Shown piece by piece: positions 1 to 6,259 of a DNA stretch of 13,745 nt. The DNA lies in assembly GCA_945957335.1 (NCBI GenBank), contig CAMFLJ010000073.1, positions 1 to 13,745 of the forward strand. Direction: 5' to 3'. Below the pieces are notes generated by a model, which worked only from the letters and a program-made list of their open reading frames with translations, had not been told where the DNA came from and ran no database searches. This stretch comes from an uncultured Actinomycetes bacterium (lineage in GTDB: Bacteria; Actinomycetota; Acidimicrobiia; Acidimicrobiales; Acidimicrobilacustridaceae). The position numbers and the translations under genes are program-made. Within the stretch, counting starts at the first letter, position 1. Every line of letters starts with the position of its first letter.

Positions 1-2
1 CG

Positions 3-884
3 GTGGTCACCTGGCAGGATCGCGAGGTGCTGCCGGACGGCGTGACCATCGACGGGCTGCGGGCCGACGAGCTGCCCACGCTCGTCGCCTGGGCGGCGGC
101 CGAGGGCTGGAACCCGGCGGCCGGCGACCTCGAGCTCGCCCACCGGATCGACCCCGACGCCTTCCTCGCCCTGCGCCGCGATGGTGAGCTGATCGGCACC
201 GGCTCGGTGTTCTCCTACGGCGGCGCCTTCGGATTCATGGGCTGCTTCATCGTCCGGCCCGACCTGCGCGGCGTGGGGCTCGGCACCGACCTCTGGTACG
301 CCCGCCGCGACCGCATGGTCGCCCGCCTCCGCCCGGGCTCGGCCGTCGGCATGGACGGCGTGTTCGCCATGGTGCCGTTCTACGAGCGGGGCGGGTTCCG
401 CCTCTCCTACCGCGACCTGCGCTTCGAGGGCGTGGCCCGCGGCGAGGCCGATCCCGGTGTCGCGGCCCTCGACGGCCTGCCGTTCGCCCAGGTCGAGGCC
501 TACGACCGCCGCCACGTGCCCGCGCCCCGCCCGGAGCTGCTGGCCGGGTGGCTCGACCGACCCGGTGTGCGGGTCGCGGCCCTCGTCGAGGACGGCGAGC
601 TCGTGGCGTACGGCGCGCTGCGCCCGGCACCCGACGCCTGGCGGGTGGGACCACTCTTCGCCGATCGCCCCGACGCCGCCGAACGGGTGCTGCTCCACCT
701 GCTGGCCGGCATCGAGGGCGAGCGGGTGCACCTCGACGTTCCGGAGCCGAACGAGGCGGGCCTGGCGCTCGTCGCCGGGCTCGGGATGGCCGAGTCGTTC
801 GGCTGCGCCCGCATGTACCTGGGCGCCGACCCCGGTCTGCCGGTGGAGCGGATCTTCGGGGTCACGAGCTTCGAGCTGGGCTGA
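3..884 (+). CDS. GNAT-family N-acetyltransferase, two-domain, possibly 5'-incomplete
   Basis: Predicted acetyl-CoA-dependent N-acyltransferase of 293 residues; the acceptor cannot be told from sequence. The N-terminal half has a GNAT fold: a strand/turn near residues 62-82 (GELIGTGSVFSYGG) is followed by the acetyl-CoA pyrophosphate-binding loop of motif A (RPDLRGVGLG, about 85-94), and then FYERGGFR near 125-132, the usual C-terminal end of the GNAT core. Residues after about 150 form a second alpha/beta domain, as in actinobacterial two-domain GNATs with a YitH/HolE-like C-terminal domain (family knowledge). The GTG at base 3 is the first available start, but only two bases precede it, so no ribosome site can be judged and the gene may begin outside the window. 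It ends 9 bp from the stop codon of the convergent membrane-protein gene. Nothing ties it to the catabolic genes further on. Confidence 0.85.
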   Translation: MVTWQDREVLPDGVTIDGLRADELPTLVAWAAAEGWNPAAGDLELAHRIDPDAFLALRRDGELIGTGSVFSYGGAFGFMGCFIVRPDLRGVGLGTDLWYARRDRMVARLRPGSAVGMDGVFAMVPFYERGGFRLSYRDLRFEGVARGEADPGVAALDGLPFAQVEAYDRRHVPAPRPELLAGWLDRPGVRVAALVEDGELVAYGALRPAPDAWRVGPLFADRPDAAERVLLHLLAGIEGERVHLDVPEPNEAGLALVAGLGMAESFGCARMYLGADPGLPVERIFGVTSFELG

Positions 885-893
885 CCGGGACCG

Positions 894-1940
894 TCACGCG
901 GGCACTGGCACCGGGCGGGGTCGGGGGATCCCTCGTCGCAGGGCCACCGCCACGAGCCCTGCGCAGGCTCCGAGCGTGACCGCCACCGCCGCCCGGGCGA
1001 GGTCGGGTGACAGGCCGCTCGGGACCTGCGAGCTGTCGAGGTAGCCCCAGCCCGACCATCCGACGAGCGCAAGCAGGGTGCCGGCGCCGATCCCGACGAG
1101 CACCGCTCCCGCCCGGCGGTCGGTGGGCACGAGCACGAGCCCGGCGACCGGGCAGAGGGCGAAGAGGACGACGGCGCTCGCCGTCGGTGCCTTGTCGAGC
1201 GCGGCGCCGGGCGAGGCCCACCACGTGCCCACGACGTCGAGCAGGGCGGCGGCGAGCAGCAGCCACGCTCCGGCGGCCAGTGCGGCCCACCAGCGGCGGG
1301 TGAGCCCGACCCCGGCGACCGCCAGGGCGAGCACAGCCATCGCCACGAGCCAGGGGAGGCGGTCGGGACCGGGGGCCCACGAGGTGGTGCCGGTGGCGTC
1401 GACGCGCCGGGCTCCGACCAGGAAGGGGATCGACCAGTGCCCGATCTCGATGGGCCCTCCGGCCGAGCTCGTGGGGGTGCCGCCCATCCAGTGGCTGCGG
1501 TGGTCGTGCCACCGCACCGACGTGCCCTGCGAGACCTGCGTCCACTCGGGCGGAGCCGTCGCGTCGGCGGCGGCCGGCACCGTGCCCTTCCCGGACGGGT
1601 CGGCGTCGAGGTAGGTCGCCGGCGACCGATCATTGCGCCACACGCCGTCGGGCCCGACCCGGAGGTAGGGCTCGTCGGAGTAGCCGAGCACCGTCACCTC
1701 CACGTCGGACGGGTTGGCGAGCTCGAGCTGACCGGTCGTGGCCAGGTGGGTCAGCGTCACACCGTCGACGCCGGGCTCGAAGTCGTCGATGCGGTAGGCG
1801 TAGTCGTCGGCGACCGGGGCGCCCCCGTCGGAGGCGTGGGCCGATGCCGGTGCGGCGGTCGCCAGCAGGGTGAGGGTCGTGAGCAGGGCCCCGGTGGCGA
1901 GGACGCGAAGGCGTCGAGGGGCCCACTGCCGGATGGTCAC
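894..1940 (-). CDS. Exported His-rich domain plus five-helix membrane protein, uncharacterised
   Basis: Membrane protein of about 348 residues with an exported N-terminal domain; function unknown. From the GTG at 1940 it starts with a classic Sec signal peptide: basic MTIRQWAPRRLR, a hydrophobic core, then a PASAHA cleavage region. Cleavage after ASA would leave a histidine as residue 1 of the mature protein. The exported part (about 35-205) contains the motif WHDHRSHWMGG, a possible metal-binding cluster. About five transmembrane helices follow, starting at LPWLVAMAVLALA and ending in a short basic tail. An in-frame GTG at 1985 would add 15 residues before the signal peptide, which is less likely. 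Neither start has a strong Shine-Dalgarno. A YcnI/CopC-like copper role would fit an N-terminal His and the HDH motif, but that is inference. It is transcribed away from the hairpin-rich region 1986-2237. Confidence 0.8.
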   Translation of the reverse strand: MTIRQWAPRRLRVLATGALLTTLTLLATAAPASAHASDGGAPVADDYAYRIDDFEPGVDGVTLTHLATTGQLELANPSDVEVTVLGYSDEPYLRVGPDGVWRNDRSPATYLDADPSGKGTVPAAADATAPPEWTQVSQGTSVRWHDHRSHWMGGTPTSSAGGPIEIGHWSIPFLVGARRVDATGTTSWAPGPDRLPWLVAMAVLALAVAGVGLTRRWWAALAAGAWLLLAAALLDVVGTWWASPGAALDKAPTASAVVLFALCPVAGLVLVPTDRRAGAVLVGIGAGTLLALVGWSGWGYLDSSQVPSGLSPDLARAAVAVTLGACAGLVAVALRRGIPRPRPVPVPA

Positions 1941-1998
1941 ATGAAGGAGTCGTCCCCGGGCGGATCGTGGTTCCAGGGGCCTCACGGAGAAAGTGCAC

Positions 1999-2021
1999 CC
2001 CCGGGGGTATCGAACCCGGAG
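1999..2021. repeat. Inverted repeat (hairpin 1 of the 1.99-2.16 kb array)
   Basis: CCCCGGG (1999-2005) pairs with CCCGGAG (2015-2021) around a 9-base loop containing TATCGAA; one pair is G-T. Read on the minus strand the loop lies in GGTTCGATACC, which mimics a tRNA T-loop, but no tRNA can be folded around it. Confidence 0.55.
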
Positions 2022-2043
2022 ACGGCGGCGATGAACCGATCAA

Positions 2044-2087
2044 GCCGCTGTGCCAGTGCTCTCCCGCCGTCGCGCTGGCTCAGCGGC
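2044..2087. repeat. 16-bp near-perfect inverted repeat, 12-base loop
   Basis: GCCGCTGTGCCAGTGC (2044-2059) faces GCGCTGGCTCAGCGGC (2072-2087). The stem has 14 Watson-Crick pairs, one wobble and one T-T mismatch. No T-tract follows on either strand, so it is not a classical intrinsic terminator. Its left arm is shared with a smaller hairpin (GCGGC 2025-2029 with GCCGC 2044-2048), so the two folds exclude each other. It lies about 100 bp upstream of the minus-strand membrane-protein start and 150 bp upstream of the plus-strand start at 2238. It could be leader RNA or an operator. Confidence 0.65.
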
Positions 2088-2094
2088 CCCTCTC

Positions 2095-2120
2095 ACCGCC
2101 TCGCCACTCTGCGAGGTGGT
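2095..2120. repeat. 10-bp inverted repeat, 6-base loop
   Basis: ACCGCCTCGC (2095-2104) pairs with GCGAGGTGGT (2111-2120), with one G-T wobble, around the loop CACTCT. It sits directly between the 16-bp hairpin and the 2125-2158 hairpin. Confidence 0.6.
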
Positions 2121-2124
2121 CGCC

Positions 2125-2158
2125 ACGGCCCGGACACCCTCAGTGGGGTCCGGGCCGT
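2125..2158. terminator. Strong GC hairpin, terminator-like, no T-tract
   Basis: ACGGCCCGGAC (2125-2135) pairs perfectly with GTCCGGGCCGT (2148-2158). Inside, CCC (2137-2139) pairs with GGG (2145-2147) around TCAGT, leaving A2136 bulged. This 14-bp stem looks like the U-less terminators of high-GC actinobacteria. It lies in a divergent region where no gene ends, so a leader or operator role is as likely. Confidence 0.5.
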
Positions 2159-2172
2159 TCCGCGCCCGCCGG

Positions 2173-2198
2173 GTGATCACGCCTGGCGATCAATCGGC
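2173..2198. promoter_or_regulatory. Candidate operator: GTGATCAC palindrome, ATC-N9-GAT and a 14-mer like the 8604-8617 palindrome
   Basis: GTGATCAC (2173-2180) is a perfect palindrome. ATC at 2176-2178 and GAT at 2188-2190 are 9 bases apart, the T-N11-A spacing of LysR-type boxes. GGCGATCAATCGGC (2185-2198) matches 12 of 14 bases of the perfect palindrome GCCGATCGATCGGC at 8604-8617. The block ends 39 bp before the start codon at 2238, a plausible promoter position. Regulatory function is inferred. Confidence 0.4.
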
Positions 2199-2237
2199 CC
2201 GCGGGCGCGCTTGTGCCTGGGTGCGGCGTCTGTTGCG

Positions 2238-2675
2238 ATGTCCCCCGTGCCGCCCGTGACCCTCTCCGCCGACGCCCGCCGCCTCCTCGACGGCGCCAAC
2301 TTCGGCCACCTCGCCACGGTGCAGGCCGACGGGGCGCCCAAGGTCGAGCCGGTGTGGGTCGGCCGCGACGGCGACCGCGTGCTGGTGGCCACCGACGCCA
2401 AGTCGCTGAAGGCCCGCAACGTCGAGCGCGACGCCCGGGTGGCGCTCTCCGTCACCGCCTTCGACGACCCCTACGACCAGCTCCTCGTGCGGGGCTCGGT
2501 CACCGAGGTGCGGGCCGACGACGACCTCGCGGTGCTCGACGAGCTCTCGCGGCAGTACCTCGGCCACGAGTTCCCCCGGCGCCGGTGGTCGAGCCGAGTC
2601 GTGCTCGTGATCACGCCGACGCTGGCCCGCCACAACCACTCGCCGCTGCGCGACCCCCGCACCCCCGAGGCCTGA
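2238..2675 (+). CDS. F420/FMN-binding split-barrel (PPOX-class) oxidoreductase
   Basis: Small flavin- or deazaflavin-dependent protein of 145 residues, close to the usual 130-150 of the FDOR-B/Rv1155-like group. Residues about 20-45 (FGHLATVQADGAPKVEPVWV) form the conserved first strands of the split beta-barrel. The stretch TDAKSLKARNVERDARVAL (about 52-70) matches the KxRN...D basic motif that holds the cofactor phosphate in F420-type members; the later LLVRGSVTEV strand is also typical. Members reduce various substrates such as biliverdin, fatty acids or quinones, so the substrate is open. The ATG at 2238 is chosen because homology begins a few residues later. No Shine-Dalgarno is visible, so the message may be leaderless or nearly so. 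The frame stays open far upstream, but that part is antisense to the membrane-protein gene. It is first in an operon, one base from the next start. Confidence 0.85.
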   Translation: MSPVPPVTLSADARRLLDGANFGHLATVQADGAPKVEPVWVGRDGDRVLVATDAKSLKARNVERDARVALSVTAFDDPYDQLLVRGSVTEVRADDDLAVLDELSRQYLGHEFPRRRWSSRVVLVITPTLARHNHSPLRDPRTPEA

Positions 2676-2676
2676 G

Positions 2677-3720
2677 GTGGAGCTCCGGCCCCTGGGCCGC
2701 ACCGGGGTGCACGTGAGCGCGCTGTCGCTCGGCGCCATGTCGTTCGGGGCGCTCGGCAACACCGACCACGACGACTGCGTCCGCATCGTTCACCGCGCTC
2801 TCGACGCCGGCATCACCACCGTCGACACGGCCGACGTCTACTCCCAGGGCGAGTCCGAGGTCATCGTCGGCAAGGCGCTGGCCGGACGGCGCGACGACGT
2901 CGTGCTGGCGTCGAAGTGCTTCTGGCCGATGGGCGACGACCCCAACCGCCGGGGCTCGTCCCGTCGGTGGGTCACCCAGGCCTGCGAGGAGTCGCTGCGC
3001 CGGCTCGGCACCGACCACCTCGACGTGTACTACCTGCACAAGCCCGACCTCGACACCGACGTCGACGAGTCGCTCGGCGCCATGAGCGATCTCGTCCACC
3101 AGGGCAAGGTGCGCGCCGTCGGGATCTCCACGTTCCCGCCCGACCTGCTGGTCGAGGCCCAGTGGGCCGCCGAGCGGGCCGGTCACGTGCGGCCGCGCGT
3201 CGAGCAGCCGCCCTACTCGGTGCTGGCCCGCCACATCGAGCGCGACCTCCTGCCGGCCTGCGACCGCCACGGCATGGGTGTGATGGTGTGGGGCCCGCTG
3301 AACAGCGGCTGGCTCACCGGCAAGTACCGCGCCGGAGCGGGCGTCCCGGCCGGTTCGCGAGGCGACCGATGGAGCGCCCGCTCGGCCGGCTTCGACGAGG
3401 CCCGCCCCGAGGTCGTGGCCAAGCACCGGATCGTCGAGGAGCTCGCGACCCTGGCCGACGAGGCCGGCCTGCCGCTCGCCCACCTGGCCCTGGCGTTCAC
3501 GCTCGAGCACCCGGCGGTGTCGTCGTCGATCATCGGACCCCGCACGATGGAGCAGCTCGACGACCTGCTCGCCGCGGCCGACGTGCGGCTCGGCGCCGAC
3601 GTGCTCGACCGCATCGACGAGCTCGTGCCGCCGGGCACCACGGTCGACCCGGCGGCCGACACCGGCTGGCAGCCCCGCTGGCTCTCCGACCCCTCGGCCC
3701 GCCGGCGGACCGGCCGGTGA
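2677..3720 (+). CDS. Aldo/keto reductase
   Basis: NAD(P)H-dependent reductase of carbonyls to alcohols (or the reverse), 347 residues, normal for the family and expected to be a cytosolic TIM barrel. The N-terminus RPLGRTGVHVSALSLGAM is the standard opening. The catalytic tetrad is visible: Asp50 and Tyr55 in DTADVY, Lys80 in ASKCFW, His121 in LHKPD. The segment GVMVWGPLNSGWLTGKYR (about 204-221) is the usual loop before the cofactor site, and SSIIGPRTMEQLDD (about 285-298) is the C-terminal NADP(H)-binding signature. The GTG at 2677 follows the previous stop with one base between (TGAGGTG), so translation is probably coupled. It is followed by a GTGA overlap with the MaoC-like gene. The substrate is unknown; context suggests an alcohol/ketone step in a catabolic pathway. 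Confidence 0.9.
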   Translation: MELRPLGRTGVHVSALSLGAMSFGALGNTDHDDCVRIVHRALDAGITTVDTADVYSQGESEVIVGKALAGRRDDVVLASKCFWPMGDDPNRRGSSRRWVTQACEESLRRLGTDHLDVYYLHKPDLDTDVDESLGAMSDLVHQGKVRAVGISTFPPDLLVEAQWAAERAGHVRPRVEQPPYSVLARHIERDLLPACDRHGMGVMVWGPLNSGWLTGKYRAGAGVPAGSRGDRWSARSAGFDEARPEVVAKHRIVEELATLADEAGLPLAHLALAFTLEHPAVSSSIIGPRTMEQLDDLLAAADVRLGADVLDRIDELVPPGTTVDPAADTGWQPRWLSDPSARRRTGR

Positions 3721-4568
3721 GTGCCACGGGCACCGCTCCGGAGGGCTGGGCCGGGCCCGTCCGCACCTTCGAGATGGTCGTCGAGCAGGGCACCGTCGCG
3801 GCGTTCTGCCAGGCCATCGGCCGCGTCGACGAAGCCCGCGTGCCCCCCACGTTCGCGGTGGTCGCCGACCGCTTCGACCCCGGGTTCACCCGGCGCCCGG
3901 CGGCGGGGCAGGGGTGGCCCGACGGCCCGCCCGAGACGATGCTGCACGTCGAGCAGTGGTTCGAGCTGGGCGAGCCGCTGGTGGTCGGTGACGAGGTCGT
4001 CGTGCGCCGGGGCCTGGGCCGCACGTGGGAGAAGCAGGGCCGGTCGGGCCGGCTGACGTTCCTGGAGGAGCGCACCGAGCTGGTCGACCACCTGGGCGTG
4101 GTGCGGGTGGTCACCGGGTGGGTCGACGTGCGCACCGAGGCGGCCCACCGCGACCTCACCACCGGCCAGCGCGATCCCGGGTCGGTCCCGGCGGTGGTGG
4201 CGGCCCGGCCCGGCGAGCTCGTGCTGGTCGAGGCCATCACCCCCACCCACCTCGTGCGCTACGTGGGCGCGGCGGGCGACTGGCACCCGCTGCACCACGA
4301 TCGGGCGATGGCCCAGGCGCTCGGCTACCCCGACGTCTTCGCCCCCGGGATGCTCACCATGGCCCTCACGGCCGAGGCGCTGACCACCCACCTCGGTGGT
4401 CCCGGGCGGGGCGCGCTGGTGCGGCTGGCCTCGCGCTTCCGGGCCCAGGTGTGGCCCGGTGACTCGCTCTACGCCGCGGTGACCGACCACGGCGACGGCA
4501 CGCTCTCGGCCCGCACCCGCAACCAGTTCGACGAGGTGGTCCTCGAGACCACCGCCGCCACCGCCTAG
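3717..4568 (+). CDS. MaoC-like enoyl-CoA hydratase/dehydratase, double hotdog
   Basis: Predicted hydratase acting on an enoyl-CoA (or the reverse dehydration), 283 residues, the size of fused two-hotdog members. The N-terminal half (about 15-140) looks like a FAS1-type dehydratase domain, and the C-terminal half (about 160-280) is the MaoC domain. The hydratase-2 motif is GDWHPLHHD at 187-195, giving Asp188 and His193 as the catalytic pair; the usual Asn two residues after the Asp is His here. APGMLTMALTAEAL (about 209-222) is the conserved helix after the active site. The GTG at 3717 overlaps the aldo/keto reductase stop by GTGA, and homology begins shortly after it. The gene ends in TAG inside a CTAG that is also the stop of the convergent LysR gene. 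As third gene of the operon it suggests that the pathway uses CoA thioesters. Confidence 0.85.
   Translation: MSATGTAPEGWAGPVRTFEMVVEQGTVAAFCQAIGRVDEARVPPTFAVVADRFDPGFTRRPAAGQGWPDGPPETMLHVEQWFELGEPLVVGDEVVVRRGLGRTWEKQGRSGRLTFLEERTELVDHLGVVRVVTGWVDVRTEAAHRDLTTGQRDPGSVPAVVAARPGELVLVEAITPTHLVRYVGAAGDWHPLHHDRAMAQALGYPDVFAPGMLTMALTAEALTTHLGGPGRGALVRLASRFRAQVWPGDSLYAAVTDHGDGTLSARTRNQFDEVVLETTAATA
4565..4568. other. CTAG shared by two convergent stop codons
   Basis: Bases 4566-4568 (TAG) end the MaoC-like gene, and the complement of 4565-4567 (TAG) ends the LysR gene. The palindrome CTAG thus terminates both reading frames, leaving no intergenic space and no room for a terminator between the operons. 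Confidence 0.95.
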
Positions 4569-5467
4569 GTCGGGGCTGCCTCGCCCGCGGTGGGGAGCTG
4601 CTGGCGCGCCAGCGAGACGAACGGGGCGACCGCCGGGTGGGCGGCCTCGCGGGGCCACGCCAGGGTGCGGGTGAAGCACAGGTCGGGCGCGTCGACGGCC
4701 ACGACCACGATGCCGGGGAACCCGGGCCCGGTCACGTGGGTGCCGTAGGCCACCCCGATGCCGAAGCCGGAGAGCACCCGCGCGGCCACGTCCTCGTGGC
4801 CCTGGGCCGTGCCGACCAGGGCCCACGGCCGTCCGGTGCCGTCCATGGCCGCGGCGAAGCGGTCGTAGGCGACCGGGTTGGCCGACCGGGGCCAGCCCAG
4901 CAGGGGCTCGCGGGCGAGGTCGGCCAGGGTCACCGACCGGCGGCGGGCGAGGGGGTGCCCGGCGGGCAGCACCGCCAGCAACGGCGAGGTGTCGAGGGCG
5001 AGCGAGTCGGTGTCGTCGTCGAGGTCGGGGTCCCAGCCCACGATCAGGTGCACCTCGCGGGTGGCGAGCTCGGCGACGAGGCGGCTGGTGGTGCGGGCGC
5101 GCAGCGACACGTGCACGCCGGGCCGGTCGACCTGGAGGCGCACGACGGTGTCGACCAGCGGCTCCCAGTCGCCGGTGTGGCCGACCACCAGGCGGTTGGC
5201 GTCGTCCTGGGCGAAGGCCTTGCCGGCGGCGTAGGCGCCGAGGACCGAGTCGTAGGCCTCACGGGCGAGCGGTGCGAAGGCCTCGCCGAGCGGGGTGAGG
5301 CGCACCCGGCGGGTCGAGCGCTCGAAGAGGCGCCCGCCGAGCTCGCGCTCGAGGCGGCGGATGGTCTCGCTGACGGTGGGCTGGGCCAGGTAGAGCCGCT
5401 CCGCGGCCCGTCCGAAGTGCAGCTGCTCGGCGACCTCGAGGAACACCTCGAGCTGGCGCAGGTCCAT
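4565..5467 (-). CDS. LysR-family transcriptional regulator
   Basis: DNA-binding regulator of 300 residues, the standard LysR length. Residues 1-60 hold the winged helix-turn-helix (MDLRQLEVFLEVAEQLHFG, then AAERLYLAQPTVSETIRRLE and GRLFERSTRRVRLTPLGEAF). Residues about 90-295 form the effector-binding domain, with RLVVGHTGDWEPLVDTVVR at its start. It starts with ATG at 5467, preceded by a purine run (GGGGGAC), 15 bp after the stop of the SDR at 5483-6259. It is therefore the last gene of the crotonase/SDR operon. LysR regulators usually bind T-N11-A sites near the genes they control; ATC-N9-GAT sites occur at 8595-8609 and 2176-2190. Control of the divergent promoter at about 8600 is inferred, as is autoregulation through the long operon. 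The effector is unknown. Confidence 0.92.
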   Translation of the reverse strand: MDLRQLEVFLEVAEQLHFGRAAERLYLAQPTVSETIRRLERELGGRLFERSTRRVRLTPLGEAFAPLAREAYDSVLGAYAAGKAFAQDDANRLVVGHTGDWEPLVDTVVRLQVDRPGVHVSLRARTTSRLVAELATREVHLIVGWDPDLDDDTDSLALDTSPLLAVLPAGHPLARRRSVTLADLAREPLLGWPRSANPVAYDRFAAAMDGTGRPWALVGTAQGHEDVAARVLSGFGIGVAYGTHVTGPGFPGIVVVAVDAPDLCFTRTLAWPREAAHPAVAPFVSLARQQLPTAGEAAPT

Positions 5468-5482
5468 GCGGTCGTCCCCCGG

Positions 5483-6259
5483 TCAGGCGTGCTGGGCGCC
5501 CACCGACACGACCTCGCCGGTGAGGTACGAAGCGTAGCCAGAGGCCAGGAAGGCGATCGTGGCCGCCACCTCAGCCGGCTCGGCGGCGCGGCCCTGGGGC
5601 TGCACGCCCTCCCAGTGGGCGAGCTCCTCGTCGCTCACCACGCGCGCCAGGAACGGGTGCATGGCCAGGGTCGGGGCGACGGCGTTCACCCGCACGCCGC
5701 TGGCTGCGGCCTCGACCGCGGCGCACCGGGTGAGGGCCATCACGCCGGCTTTGGCCGCGGCGTAGTGGGCCTGCCCGGCCTCGGCCCGCCAGCCCGTCAC
5801 CGACGCCACGTTCACGATGCACCCTCGGCCCTGCGGGGTGAGGCGGCGCAGCGCGGCTCGCGTGCTGCGGAAGGTGCTCACGAGCGAGACGTCGAGCACT
5901 CGCTCCCACTGCTCGTCGGTCATCTCGTCGAGCCGGGCCGAGCCGCCCAGCCCGGCGTTGTTGACCACGATGTCGAGGGGCCCGGCGACGCGCTCGACCG
6001 TGTCGAAGAGCTCTTCGAAGGCGCCGTCCGCGGTGACGTCGCAGACGGCGGCGTGGACGCGACCGGGCGCGAGGGCGTCGAGCTCGGCGGCGGTGGCCTC
6101 GAGCCGGCCGGCGTGCACGTCGGAGACGACGATGGTGGCGCCCTCCAGGACGAGCCGCCGGGCGGTGGCCCCGCCGATGCCGGTGCCGGCCGCCGCGGTG
6201 ACCACGGCGACGCGGCCCTCGAGCAGCCCGTGGCCGCTCGGGTCGAGGGCGGGGATCAC
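5483..6259 (-). CDS. SDR family dehydrogenase, resembles IpdF-type steroid ring C/D dehydrogenase
   Basis: Short-chain dehydrogenase/reductase of 258 residues. The dinucleotide loop is the unusual TAAAGTGIGGATA (21-33) instead of TGxxxGIG. Asp47 in VVSDVHA after the second strand favours NAD(H). NNAG lies at 100-103; the catalytic residues are Ser153 (VNVASVTG), Tyr166 and Lys170 (YAAAK). The Asn of the usual Asn-Ser-Tyr-Lys tetrad is replaced by Ser125 (LDVSL). From memory, the TAAAGTGIG loop, the LDVSL stretch and the YLTGEVVSV end match the mycobacterial group that includes IpdF, which oxidises a ring hydroxyl of a CoA-bound steroid C/D intermediate; no alignment was run. The GTG at 6259 overlaps the previous SDR stop (GTGA). 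The C-terminus (VGAQHA) lacks the DGG seen in its two neighbours. Confidence 0.85.
   Translation of the reverse strand: MIPALDPSGHGLLEGRVAVVTAAAGTGIGGATARRLVLEGATIVVSDVHAGRLEATAAELDALAPGRVHAAVCDVTADGAFEELFDTVERVAGPLDIVVNNAGLGGSARLDEMTDEQWERVLDVSLVSTFRSTRAALRRLTPQGRGCIVNVASVTGWRAEAGQAHYAAAKAGVMALTRCAAVEAAASGVRVNAVAPTLAMHPFLARVVSDEELAHWEGVQPQGRAAEPAEVAATIAFLASGYASYLTGEVVSVGAQHA

Noticed and set aside
1990..2065. tRNA-like sequence on the minus strand: TGGCACAGCGG (A-box-like) followed by GGTTCGATACC (B-box-like), with ends that partly pair
   Set aside because: The T-stem cannot form with a 7-base loop, there is no anticodon arm, and the acceptor has a mismatch. The bases instead fold into other hairpins.
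2075..2125. Second A-box-like TGGCTCAGCGG on the plus strand, followed by a strong hairpin like a tRNA terminator
   Set aside because: No TTCGA T-loop and no acceptor stem can be found; it is the right arm of the 16-bp inverted repeat.
1437..2237. Upstream in-frame extension of the split-barrel gene
   Set aside because: It is antisense to the membrane-protein gene and crosses the hairpin array; homology starts just after the ATG at 2238.
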